A stretch of 64,000 nucleotides of DNA from contig NW_023501039.1 in assembly GCF_014066305.1 (NCBI RefSeq), forward strand, positions 620,001 through 684,000. Direction: 5' to 3'. Both the position numbers and the translations under genes were made by a program. The stretch is from Letharia columbiana. Lineage: Eukaryota > Ascomycota > Lecanoromycetes > Lecanorales > Parmeliaceae. The notes below the pieces were generated by a model that made no database searches, had not been told where the DNA came from, and was given only the letters and a program-made list of their open reading frames with translations. Below, in pieces: positions 33,955 through 44,290 of this stretch; positions within the stretch are counted from its first letter, which is position 1; each line of letters begins with the position of its first letter.

Positions 33955-36917
33955 ATGGCAAGAACAATCCACACAGCCAGACTCAACCCTCCAACACCGG
34001 TCTCCGATCCAACAACGAGCGCACCAAGCGTGTCTCGGCTCCACACCACCTTTGTAGAAGTCAGGGTCCACACCGCCAAATGCGACTCGTGTGACAGGCA
34101 CAACAAGCTGACCCTGTACCGCTGCACGGAATGCGGCCAGCACGTGTGTTCGTTGTGTTGGCGCAAGGCCGGGGATGGGACCCATGTCTTCGGTGGTGGA
34201 TTGCACGATGTGCCTGGATCGGACGCTAACCATCTCATCGAGGACGATGATGCAGATAGCGAGCGGGGATATAAGAAGGCGGGTAAGACGCATGCTAGAA
34301 GGAGAGTTCAGGTCATCAGCGACGACGAAGATGATGATGTCCCGATGTTGGAGCCTGCTCGCACAATGGAGAACGCAGAGGTGAATGATGCAAGCAAGCA
34401 AGATAGGAAGGAAATAACCGTCATCATGAACGATGACCATCACGAAGACCATGAAGATGACTTGCCCAGATTGTGGCCTGTTGTAGCATCCGGAGAATTG
34501 CCAGTGTTGACGCCGGTTGTACCAGCTGCCAACACAACTGCATCCGAGAGCGTAACCCGGGCGACGCAGAGAGATCCTCACATCTATGGAGAAGAAGGTG
34601 ACTCAGAGCACCAGAGGATCCTGCGAGTTTATGACAGCCTAGGCAGACAAACAATGTCTAGTCGATATGGCTTTGTTGGCGACCAGGAGACAAGCCCTCA
34701 AGCTCGTCATCCTTCCCAGTCATCCATATCTCATCAGCAGGCCACTCAGTTGGCTCCTAGTCAGATCAAACCCGCCATCTACCGCCCCCGGCCTGGGGCA
34801 GATGTGGATAAGCAGGCGGCTCGCAATCAACTTGCTTTCGCCAACAGCCAACCAACGAATCGTCAAGCTCCTCGTCCCGCTCCACCCTTAATGGCACACC
34901 AGCAGGCCACTGAGTTGGCTCCTGATCAGATCAAACCCGCCGTCTACCGCCCCCGGCGGGCGTGTGGTAGCAGGCGGCTCGCAACCAACTTGCTTTCGCC
35001 AACAGCCAACCAACGAATCGTCAAGCTCCTCGGCCAGACAAAGCCCCCACCTCACACGAGCAGGCGGTCCATCCGGCTCCTCGTACGGCGCAAGCCTCCA
35101 TCTCTCCGCAGCATGCTCACACTGCAGCAAACGTGGACCGGGTGGCGGTGCGCAGTCAACAGATCCTCCGCTTGAACCAGCAGGCTCAGGCTTACGCGAA
35201 TGCAAAGCAGATGGAGGCTCGCAATGGACAGGCCTTGAGCTCACACCAAAGCACGCGGCCGGCAGCAGATAGGGACCAAGTAGCGGCTCACAACCAGCAA
35301 GCGTTCATCTCAAACCAGCTGTCGTCATCTGGTGCAACTTATGTGGAACAGATGATAGCGGCTCGCGATCGACAGCAGGCCTATCTCTCACGACAGCAGG
35401 CAAATCATCCAACGCCTGGCCCACCCCAAACCTCGTTCTCATACCGAGGTGCTACTAATACACCTCGTTTTCCAGCTCAGGCCTTCCTCTCACAGCAACA
35501 TGCGGCCCTCTTGACTTCTCGTCAGGCCCAGCATCGGATAGCCACTCAAGATCATCCCAATGGACCTTCGGGGGGTGTCCGGGTTCGAGAGGTATGTCCG
35601 CCAGTCCCCATCAATTCGAATAAGAAACACTAACATCAGTCTCAGCACTCTCCAGAAATCCTCGAAGCAGCCGACACCCTTCTGTTCTACGCCGGAGTAG
35701 ATCAGACTCCGGGAGTTCGTCTCCGTTCGGAACAAGATGAGAATGGTGTCTCACGGTTGGTCAGTGCAGCTGGTCAGCTTGAAAAAGCAAGCTCTGCCCG
35801 TTCTAAGCCCCGCTCGTCTTCGAAGACTTTTGCCGGTGGGTCTGGAGCAGCTGAAACACACTCTAATAGCTCACGTGGTCCTGCATTGAACCCGACTCGG
35901 AGAAGTACGGACGCTGGTTCAGCAAAAGCTCGACTCGACAAGCATCGGGCTCGTCTTGCTGGTTTGCATTCACCAGCGGGTACTCAAAACACTTTTTCTG
36001 ACCGACCAGTCAGCATACGAGGTCATCCAAGCTACCCTTATCCTGCGTTGCAGTCTGATCCAGGACGCATGCTCGCTGACTCCTCCGCTGCCCAGTTTCA
36101 CAAGTCTAGCTTTCGCGGTGCTCAGTCGCACCCAGGCCCCAGGCTCCCTATGTCAGAGCATGCCGCTACGTATCTCAATCAGTGGAACTCTGGTCGTGCT
36201 GCGATGTCCTCAAGCTCGAGTAGTACTGCCGTTGATGTGCCGGCTACCCGACTTAATCACCCCAACTCTCCTGTCCCAGCACTACATCTGCGTTCAACTA
36301 TTAGTGTTCAGGGCATCACAGCTACTGGGCGTAGCTCAAAAGAGGCCGCGGAGGCCAGCACTCAGGCGCTGAGCGCTCCGACGTCCGTGGCCGGAGGACT
36401 GAATGATGTCGATGTTGTGATGGGTAGCCCCGATGTCGAGATTTTCGAGTACGACGAGTCTCGTCGTAGTGAGACACGGGCTCCGGAGAATAACGCTTGG
36501 ACAGTTGGAATGGTTAGGGATGCCGAAAAGGCTCGTGCTAGGGCAGCTGGGCCAACCTCCGAGCTGCACGCCGAAGGCAAAAGCGAAAAGCATCCGAGAG
36601 GCGAGAAAAAAGGTCACCGTGAAACTAACAAGGAGCACAAGGCGTCAAGCGATGTCGATGTTATTGACGCGAGGAAGAGAAACAGCAAGGACAAGCATTC
36701 TGAACAGACCGATGACGATGATAGTGACATCGAAATTACCTATTGGAATAAGTTGGACAGCAACAAGACGGCTGGAAACCACCAAGATACAAATGCTGAG
36801 GCAAAGGGACCCAAGCCCGCCAAAATCATCAAGAAAGGCGTGTCGCACATTCAGAAGCCAGAACCGAAGGGTCAAAAGGAGAAGACGACGGTGGACAGAG
36901 AATTCTTTTGGAGCTGA
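33955..36917 (+). CDS. Cys-rich zinc-binding, largely disordered protein with an apparent frameshift
   Basis: ATG 33955. The N-terminus has a B-box-like zinc pattern: CDSC, ten residues, CTEC, four residues, CSLC, then H and H (residues about 42-82). The rest is disordered, acidic patches alternating with Gln/Ala/Pro-rich repeats. Several segments look like SUMO-interacting motifs (VQVISDDEDDD, DVDVVMGSPD, DSDIEITYW). Two copies of an about 165-bp coding repeat (34728-35040) encode ATQLAPSQIKPAIYRPRP-like units. In the second copy seven bases are missing relative to the first (near 34960-34980), which throws the frame to a stop at 35173. The expected frame reopens (QAARNQLAFANSQPTNRQ...) and continues through a normal intron (about 35592-35645, GTATGT...CTCAG) to the stop at 36915. 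Either a null allele, an assembly error, or an unrecognised intron. Function unknown. Confidence 0.65.
34728..35040 (+). repeat. Two-unit about 165-bp coding repeat
   Basis: Unit 1 starts near 34731 and unit 2 near 34898. Both carry CAGGCCACT.AGTTGGCTCC and AACCAACGAATCGTCAAGCT. Unit 2 is seven bases shorter in its middle, which causes the frameshift. Confidence 0.8.
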
Positions 36918-37273
36918 GAAGGATGTGACGACAGCAAGCGAGCAGTGACTTTTTTCCTGAGGCGAGATGCTTACAGCCTAAGGTAAATGGATATTGCAAT
37001 AAGCTTCGGTCTTGTACGATGGGGGGCATGCATTCTGTTAACGATAGCAGATTTCGAGATAGCGAGTGGAATAGATTATGCAGATATATAGCAGAAATGC
37101 GTTGAACAACACGGGTCTCCCAAACCTTTGGTAATGGGACATGCTCGGCATCCCCTCATCTCAGAAGTCCCGAGTCTGGGCATCCGACAATCACTCCCAA
37201 TTTCGATGTCAGTACCTCTCTAGTGAGTATCGATCTCGTGTCTTCTCAAGTCAGAATCCAAAAATTTCACTCA
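36918..37273. other. Intergenic, convergent
   Basis: About 350 bp between convergent genes. Nothing recognised beyond 3' flanks. Confidence 0.5.
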
Positions 37274-37706
37274 CTACATCTACGCAGATTTCGGAGTCAG
37301 CAAAGTCCATTCGAGGCAGAAAATGGAGTTGCAAGACAGGTCTCAGGAGTAGAAAGGTCCTTTTGCTCCCGAGACATGTCTCGTGACTCGATCCTACTAC
37401 CGACGAGGAAGAATCAGCTCCGCAATGTACGAACCATGAAGGCTTTTTGGATGCCCTTTTTGACCTTTTTCCAAACGCTGTCTCTCACTGCATATCACCG
37501 CCTATCAGCTTCCTAAATACTCTGACATGGACTCAAACAGAATACTTACAAGGCGGCAGACCCTCACTCGCACGTTTAGCGTTTTCCGCCTCCCTCTTCT
37601 CCTGCTCGTCTTTTTCTACCTGGGCCTTGATAGCTTCGTAATTGGCGTTATCCTCCTGGTTCTGAGGCGCGGTGCGGGCGCCAGGACCTATCCAGCCGGA
37701 AGACAT
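37274..37706 (-). CDS. Small conserved-looking protein, with an introner-like element as intron 2
   Basis: Predicted exons 37706-37550, 37487-37435 and 37279-37274. The protein is about 71 aa: MSSGWIGPGARTAPQNQEDN, a charged Glu/Lys helix, then after intron 1 (62 bp) LRDSVWKKVKKGIQKAFM. Intron 2 would be the element at 37280-37434, leaving only one codon plus stop afterwards. An alternative donor four bases inside it gives about 80 aa ending SEIFGF. The reading frame, GTAAGT donor and continuity of a basic amphipathic helix support exons 1 and 2. I do not recognise the family. Divergent from the RING-H2 gene. Confidence 0.6.
37280..37434 (-). mobile_element. Introner-like element, copy B
   Basis: Read on the minus strand, 155 bp from GTTCGTACATTGCGGAGC to CTGACTCCGAAATCTGCGTAG-type end (branch CTGAC plus TAG). 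Internal inverted repeat around GAGACATGTCTCG and a second one around GAGACCTGTCTTG. It aligns end to end with the Wss1 intron copy and has splice sites in the same strand sense as the small gene hosting it. Confidence 0.8.
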
Positions 37707-38566
37707 GCTACTTGATGTTGATTTGCGGCCGGAAATGGGTTGTTGGTGCGGTCGTCTGGTATTAGGGCGTGGGGAAGGGTGGCGCTTGGCTTGGTTCTTT
37801 CGAATAGAGGAGATCAGGGAGGCTTGTAAGGCTCAAAGACTATGCATACTATGGAACAAGTTTGACATCGAGATAGGAAAGGGGGATGAATATATAGCCT
37901 TTGGAAGAGGTTCAAAGGTACCAAAAACGCTGGCTTTGCAAAAATAAGCTGTCAGGAACATCGGATGGATCTACTTACACCGAAGAGAAGAGTTGCTGTT
38001 AACGTCGGCATCTTTTTCTGATGCTAGAGTTCACTGCCTCAATCGAGGTCTTGTGGCATTCATGCGGGATTTTCAACCTATGCACCATGCCATGCCGAGC
38101 AAAATTGTCGACAAGTTGATAAATCAACAAAAGCTGCTCTGCTTTCTGGTGGATCCCCTCTCGATTGTTGTACTGATTGGGAAAGAGCAGCTGTTCAAGC
38201 TCGAAGTTCGGGGCTGCTGGTGCTGCTATATTTACTCGTAATACATATGATCAGCAAAGTGAGGCTTTTTGTTAGACTCTCTCTCACTGCCTTTAACCAT
38301 ATTTGTCGGAATTGTCGGCGTGGTTGGCGGGTCAAGCGGCGCATTTTAAAAGCAAACGGCGCTCAGGTAGCGGGATAGTAAATTAGCGTTGATCTTTATC
38401 TTATCAGATTGATCTGATGTGTGAACGCGCAGTTCCATGATGCCTGCAAACTTGCGACAAATCAACAAGCTAGACACACACGCTCCTACTCTCTCTTCAA
38501 TCGCCTGACACTGCCACCACCATTTGTACCGCCTCAAAATCCGAGTGAAGATCTCTTGTCATCGAA
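37707..38566. other. Divergent promoter region
   Basis: About 860 bp between divergent genes. No family-like ORF. AT-rich segments near 38220-38420. Nothing else recognised. Confidence 0.5.
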
Positions 38567-39400
38567 ATGGCGTCTTACGAAGGTACTCCACTCCTTTCGC
38601 CCTCCTCGTCACAAACCGCCCACTAACCTCGCTCGCACCAGTCGAGCACAACGTCCCCAAACCCTCCACTACGGAGCCTTCTCACCCTCCTCGCCGTCCT
38701 GACCTTTCCACCTTCTTCTCCACTCTCCAACACGTCGATACCACTGACGTATCAAACGGCAACGCATTGCCAGTACCCGGTGATGTCTCTGCCGCCTTCA
38801 GAACGCTGGCCGAGGCATTCGAGAGAATGAGACCGGATCGGAGTGGGGAAGGGCCTTTGGATGGCATGATAGAGCTTTTGGTTGCGAACTCACAGGCGCC
38901 GCCGAAGGAAGTGAAGGGGGTTAGTCAAGGGTTTTTGGATGGTGAGTGAGAAGTCTACCCCGGGGAAGACTGGGCTACTGCGCCGCTACTGCTTGGATTT
39001 GAAGGAAAAGGATTCCGGGACTCTCTCATGTTTAAAAGTACCGTTCTACGGTCCCACGGCTGACCCTGGCTACGCCTGCAGAGCTCGAGCGAGTGCCGAA
39101 CAAGCTTCTGAAGCCGTCAATGGACTGCCCAATTTGCGGCAATCCTTTCTTAGATGGTATATCTACAGCCACACCATTCACTGCTTTCTTCGCTAACACC
39201 GGGTTACAGATGAGTATCCTCTCGTCGTGCGTCTCCCATGCAACAGAAACCACATGTTCGATCTGGAATGCATAGCACCCTGGTTGAAGTTGCACGCTAC
39301 ATGTCCCCTGGACAGGAAAGATCTGGTAAAGGAGAAAGAGCCTCCTCCACCACCCAAGGACGAGGAAGAAGATGGGGAGTGGGACGACATGTATGCATGA
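38567..39400 (+). CDS. RING-H2 finger protein, probable E3 ubiquitin ligase
   Basis: Four exons, 38567-38582, 38642-38941, 39082-39156 and 39210-39400, give 193 aa. The RING-H2 domain is split by intron 3: MDCPICGNPFLDDEYPLVVR, then LPCNRNHMFDLECIAPWLK and HATCPLDRKDL. The Cys/His spacing C-x2-C...C-x-N-x-H-x2-D-x2-C...C-P-L-D fits RING-H2. It lacks a membrane segment. The C-terminus is Pro then acidic (PPPPPKDEEEDGEWDDMYA). First exon is only 16 nt, but the GAA-G|TC splice gives an unbroken frame. RING proteins of this kind recruit E2 enzymes; the substrate is unknown. Confidence 0.88.
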
Positions 39401-39604
39401 TTGGCGAAAATTTGATGTAGTCTTTGAGCGAGCATTGTCCAGCGACAAGGCACAGTTTAGATATCCGAACGAACATTTCAGAATCGTCCACACAACCATC
39501 TACCCATCTCACCCATTCAACAAAAGAAAACGTACAAACATCGGTCCACTCCCCAAGCCAGCACGCCTATTCGCCCGTCTACCCCGCTCCACCTCCCCCC
39601 CACC

Positions 39605-40630
39605 ATGCCCCCCTCCCCACCCGCATCCCCACTCCCCACAATCGACATATCCCCCTTCCTCCACCCCTCCACCCCATCCCGCCTCCACTCCACCTCCGCC
39701 TCCCTCTCCGCCGCCTGCACCAACCCAGGCTTCTTCTACCTCACAAACCACAACCTCAGCCGCGCCCTCACCTCCCGCGTCCTCGCCCTCGCCCGCGCCT
39801 TCTTCCTCCACGCCCCCGCCGCGGAGAAGGAGCGGATCAGACGGCTCGGCGTCGGGGTCGGGACGGGAGACGGGGCGAGGGGATACCAGGTCGTGGGCGA
39901 CAACGTGACGGAGGGGAAGCGGGATTGGCACGAGGCCATCGATTGGTACAGGCCGGTGAGGGAAGGGGAACCGTTCGAGAGCGCCGGCGGCGGGAGGGAG
40001 GATGGCCGCGCGGGTGGTGGTAGGGAAGGGCCGTACGAGCTCCTCAAGGGGGTGAACGCTTGGCCGGCTTACCCGGAAGGGTTCAGGGAGGTGTACGAGG
40101 AGTATGTGGAGAAGATGTCGGAATTGGGTACGGCGGTGGTGAAAGCGATGGGTCTAGCGCTCGGCCACGGCATGGAAGAGGTGTTTGTGGGGAATACGAG
40201 GAGGAGTGCCTGGGTCATGAGGGCGATTGGTTATCCGCCTTTGCCTGAAGATGGCACGACGGGCAAAGACGAGGGTGGTGTGTCCTGTGGCGCCCATTCA
40301 GACTACGGCTGCGTGACGCTTCTACTCGCCGACGAGACAGCCGGCGCTTTACAAGCTTGGGTCGAGAGTGAAGGGGAAGAGGGTAGATGGGTGGACGTTG
40401 ATCCAATGGACGGAGCCCTTGTTGTGAACATTGGAGATATGATGTCTCGGTGGAGCGGAGGGAAGTGGAAGGCGACGAGACACAGAGTTTTGCATAGAGG
40501 AGGGGGGTATCGGGTCAGTGTGCCATTCTTCTTTGAGCCTGATTGGGATGCTGGGGTGCCTGGGAAAGAAGGGGAGGAAGAGGTGATCTATGGGAAGTAT
40601 TTAGAGGGGAAGGTTAAGGGGAACTTTTGA
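39605..40630 (+). CDS. 2-oxoglutarate/Fe(II) dioxygenase, isopenicillin N synthase-like
   Basis: Single exon, 341 aa. Family: N-terminal DIOX_N (LPTIDISPFLHPSTPSRLHS... GFFYLTNHNLS) then the 2OG-Fe(II) jelly roll. Iron ligands are visible as H-x-D in CGAHSDYGCVTLLL and the distal H in ATRHRVLHR, and the 2OG-binding Arg in YRVSVPFFFEP. NIGDMMSRWSGGKWKATRHR is the usual surrounding block. Such fungal enzymes oxidise small molecules such as gibberellin-like or thymine-type substrates; the substrate here cannot be predicted. The first 250 bases are extremely C-rich on the coding strand, unlike neighbours. It starts 204 bp after the RING-H2 stop. Confidence 0.92.
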   Translation: MPPSPPASPLPTIDISPFLHPSTPSRLHSTSASLSAACTNPGFFYLTNHNLSRALTSRVLALARAFFLHAPAAEKERIRRLGVGVGTGDGARGYQVVGDNVTEGKRDWHEAIDWYRPVREGEPFESAGGGREDGRAGGGREGPYELLKGVNAWPAYPEGFREVYEEYVEKMSELGTAVVKAMGLALGHGMEEVFVGNTRRSAWVMRAIGYPPLPEDGTTGKDEGGVSCGAHSDYGCVTLLLADETAGALQAWVESEGEEGRWVDVDPMDGALVVNIGDMMSRWSGGKWKATRHRVLHRGGGYRVSVPFFFEPDWDAGVPGKEGEEEVIYGKYLEGKVKGNF

Positions 40631-40879
40631 TGATAGTGCAAGAGGGCGAGATTGGGATGGGGAGATGTGATGCATCTGAACGTAAAGCGTGAGGTTTAGA
40701 ACATACTGGAGCAGTGATCATCTATGCAGTAATCTCGTCTAACTCCGGAATTCGAGACTCTTTTCTGAGCGTTTTCCGTCTTGGAAAGGCGCTTAGTAGC
40801 AACCAGCAGCTAGAAAATCGTGATATGTCTATTAAAAAGTCGTTGTCCTGCGTCGTGACGGGCAGTACTGAAGATTCTC

Positions 40880-42364
40880 TTACATAATGACTTCGTTCGT
40901 AACATCCTGCATGGTTATTAGCTTCAGATTCGCAACGAATAAGAGGAGTCACATACTCGCTTTAACTCTTTATTAGGCAAGCAGACGCAATTTTGCACCC
41001 TCACTTCATCACCAACCCCACAATCTTTCCCCAGAATAGTGATGCTCTGCACTTTGACACCGTTCTTGACAATGCTTGTTGTATGACTACCAACCGGTGT
41101 TGGCGTGCCCTCAACTCTAGCCCAGGCTCCTACACGGCTATTCCACCCGATGATCGAGTATAGCACGCAAGCGTCGTGCTTGATCTCCGCGTCTTCTAGA
41201 ACAATAGACTCTTTGACTCGAACACCAGCGCCGATGACTGCACGGGGACCGATGGAGACATTTGGGCCAAGCTTGGCGGTGGGGTCGACATCTGCTGTAG
41301 GGTGGACGAACACTGGTGGTAGGATATTAGCTGACGGAGCAGCGAGCTCTTCCGACTGAGACTGGAAAGCTTTCTGGAGGTATAGAGCATTAGCTGGTAT
41401 TGCTGAGCCGGCAGTCTTGATCTGACGCCAGAAGTCCTTGGTTTCAAGGACGAAGAATTGGTTGCTGTCCGCTAGGTCGGACAGGATATCTTGTTCTAGG
41501 CGGAGCACCTCGTTCTTCTCTCCGTCCTCCAGCTTCTCGGCGAAGAACGAAGAATCCAAGTTCTCAGATGATGGATAGGAAACGAGGCGGGGTCGGTCTG
41601 CACGACGCTTGATTGCAGATCTGATGGAGGGGAATATGGTTTCCGTCGAGAAGAGGTAGACACCGCAATTGATCAAATTCGAGATGTGTGACTCTGGCTT
41701 CTCGACGTAATGGAGGACTTGTTTCGTTTGTGCATCCGAAACAATGCACCCAAAGTTTGTCGCAGCATCATTGCTAACCCTTGTACCAAGGATTACGGCC
41801 TCTGCCTTCTTCTCTTCGAAGAGCTTGAGCATCTGCTCGAGTGGAAAAGAGCAGCAGACGTCGGCATTGAGGACGAAGAAGCGATCTGGACCACCTTTGA
41901 GAATGGCATCACGAAAATGGTATAAGCCGCCAGCTGTGCCTAGAGCTTGGTATTCTCGTAAATATTGTATGCGTATTTGGGGCAGCTCTCTTGCAGAGTC
42001 TTTGATGAACTCTCGAAACACACTCTCGTCATAGTAGCCGACTAGAATGACCTCTCGGATGCCCGGTACTTTGGCTACAGCTCGTAGGCAGTGCCAGATG
42101 ATGGGGTGTCCCGCTACGTCAAAGAGAGGCTACAGCACAGTGTCAACGCTATACTTTTCGAGACTCTCGTAGGAACACCAACCTTGGGTACATCGAGAGA
42201 GAGTGGTCTGAAACGGGTTCCCCTAGAGGGTCCGCCGACCTGTGGCAAGCATGAGCTCAAGGTCCTCTCCGGTGGTGCACCGAGCTTACAAGGATGACAG
42301 CCTTCGTCGAAGCTGTTGTAGCCGAAGTGCCATTGGCCTGGCGAGTCGGGACTTTGAGACTCAT
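40880..42364 (-). CDS. Mannose-1-phosphate guanylyltransferase alpha-like (GMPPA-type)
   Basis: Four exons, 42364-42290, 42239-42183, 42129-40957 and 40906-40880, give 443 aa. GDP-mannose pyrophosphorylases make GDP-mannose for glycosylation and cell wall; the alpha type is regulatory, binding GDP-mannose and inhibiting the catalytic partner. Nucleotidyltransferase start: VGGPSRGTRFRPLSLDVPKP across introns 1 and 2, rather than the GGxGTRLRPLT of the catalytic form. Then PIIWHCLRAV, FVLNADVCCSFPL, VEKPESHISNLINCGVYLFS and left-handed beta-helix hexapeptides (VHPTADVDPTAKLGPNVSIG). The C-terminus LPNKELKRDVTNEVIM is typical and needs the last 50-bp intron. Confidence 0.92.
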
Positions 42365-42790
42365 GTTGATTTCTCAAGACTTTAAACGTCGCCTGTAGCT
42401 ATTTTTGAAGCTCTGTGCGGATATAGAGCAGTTCGTGGTTGAAAGAGAGCAAGAACAGCTTCGTGGTCTGTTCCACCGTTGAGAAAGGACGACCAATCAA
42501 AATTCCACGCCTAAGGAGACCCTGCAGATTTGCCAAGCTCTCGCTTAGATCTAGTAGCCGTAATTAAAGTGATGCACGTCATGCTAGCGCCTGCTTTACA
42601 CGTCAAGCCTGAGAGCAAGAGCCTCAAGCCCGTGCGCCTATCTGCAAGGTACCGACCAGCGAAGGATCCCTGATTAATACATCACACGCGCCTGTTCAAG
42701 AGAGGATCTAGGTATGATGATGGAATTCTGTGTACTAGATATTATTTTCATGCAAGTCCATTGTCTATATATTCGAGCTCTACCAACCCG
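42365..42790. other. Intergenic, about 430 bp
   Basis: Promoter of the GMPPA-like gene and 3' flank of the secreted-protein gene. Nothing further recognised. Confidence 0.5.
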
Positions 42791-43627
42791 TCATTCAGCG
42801 ACTCTGCGGCTTGTTGAGTCCTCCGTGGTTTTGCATTCTGCACAAGCGTCTCCAGAGGAAGCATTGAAATGCTGAGTTGGCCCTGACAGCATGATTGCCG
42901 TCCCTCGTTTCAGGGTGCACGTAACACGTCGCGCTCGAAGCCTCAAGTTGGAAATCTCAAGCCGATGAAAGCCAGCCATGTCGATGACACCAATCTCAGG
43001 ACTAGAAAGCTCATCGAAAAGAAAGCGCGAGGTTTCCCGGTTCTGATCATCGAGACCCCGGCCACCATGGCTGATCCGACCTTCATAGACAGCTGCAATA
43101 ACCTGTACTAAAGCATATTGTGTCCTTGATCTTGAAGGTTTCCATGAATTTGTGAAGATAGCTGGTAAAAGTGATGTGCGGCGATGAATTGGATGCGTCA
43201 CCGAAGGCTGAATTGCTCAGGCCGCAATGCCTGAACAATGTTGATCACTTCTGCATCAGAGAGCGATGGTACGGCTTGTCTATCGAGCGAGTCTGTCAGT
43301 ATTCTTCGTCGCTGTCGGAAGTCACCCGAGTTGCACTTACTTTGCTACCTTAGCCACGTGGCCTGCAGTGATGTTGCTTGGAAGTGTAAAGTCACCGATC
43401 TCACTGAGCAGGGTAGCATAATCTGGCGTGCTTCGAATTTTGCGAGTCTCCGCGGTGGTTATGTTTTTTGCCTCTTCCTGAGGAATCACCAGATCGCCTA
43501 TTTGACCCTCAAGGTCTGAAGCAGATTGCACGGCTGATGAACCGCCGAGCGTCTGGGCTGGAGCTTCTATAGTGACCGTTGTATACTGCACCAAGAATAG
43601 CGCAATCAATGGTAAAGTCGACAACAT
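42791..43627 (-). CDS. Predicted secreted protein of unknown function
   Basis: Three exons, 43627-43341, 43279-43202 and 43130-42791, give 234 aa in one frame. N-terminus MLSTLPLIALFLVQYTTVTI is a signal-peptide-like hydrophobic segment. The middle (LLSEIGDFTLPSNITAGHVA, then AVPSLSDAEVINIVQALRPE across intron 1) looks helical; the C-terminal part (AGFHRLEISNLRLRARRVTC) looks like beta strands. Only three cysteines, so it is not a classic Cys-rich effector. Potential N-glycosylation sites NIT twice. Intron 2 (71 bp, GTGACG...TCAAG) is the weakest call; without it the protein stops after ...PEQFSLR. No family recognised. Confidence 0.6.
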
Positions 43628-44290
43628 ACTATGTCAGACGTGAGTATGAATGTTGATAGAAATTGTGGTGTGTGGCTTCGGTAAGCTTGTCAATATTTAG
43701 AAGTTGGTGTGGTTGAAAAACAGCGATCCGTTTTTATAGATGTCTTCATGTCCCAAAGGATGTGACGTCGGAACTGCCACCGTACCTTAGAATTAACCTC
43801 CACGAAAGTGCCGCACTGTACTCCACCATCATGCATTTTCTAGCGTCTCATCGGCTCTGCGATATCCTACCTACTTTGCATCTGTTGTGGCGCGAGAGAT
43901 CGCTAGCGCTATCAGGGCAGTAAATGGTACCTGGATGAGCACAGCTGACTGGCTCAACAATTTCTAGCTCACCAACCATCGCATCGTTGAAGATTGTCGC
44001 TTATGCAAAGACCTGATTGTCTGATGGGATTGGAAAATCTATGTCTCTGTCTCATCGCGTGTCGCGTACAGCATAAAGTCATTGGCAGGAAGGCCAACCC
44101 GAGATGACATCTCTAACCCCCAAAATGCAGAGATAAGACCAGTACGCTCTCTGCAATGATGATGTTTCATAGGGTGTCCCACTTTGTATGCTCCTCCCGG
44201 ATTGGATCGAAATATTTGGAAGCTTTATGTTGACAACAAATGAAACCCAGAGACCGCCCACTCATTTCTCTACTTAACAGCACGTTTTCA
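43628..44290. other. Intergenic, about 660 bp
   Basis: Promoter of the secreted-protein gene and 3' flank of the oxidoreductase gene. No repeat or RNA gene seen. Confidence 0.5.

Noticed and set aside
39509..39931. Gly/Glu-rich antisense frame opposite the 2OG-dioxygenase
   Set aside because: Low-complexity mirror of a C-rich coding strand; the plus strand contains the complete catalytic motifs.
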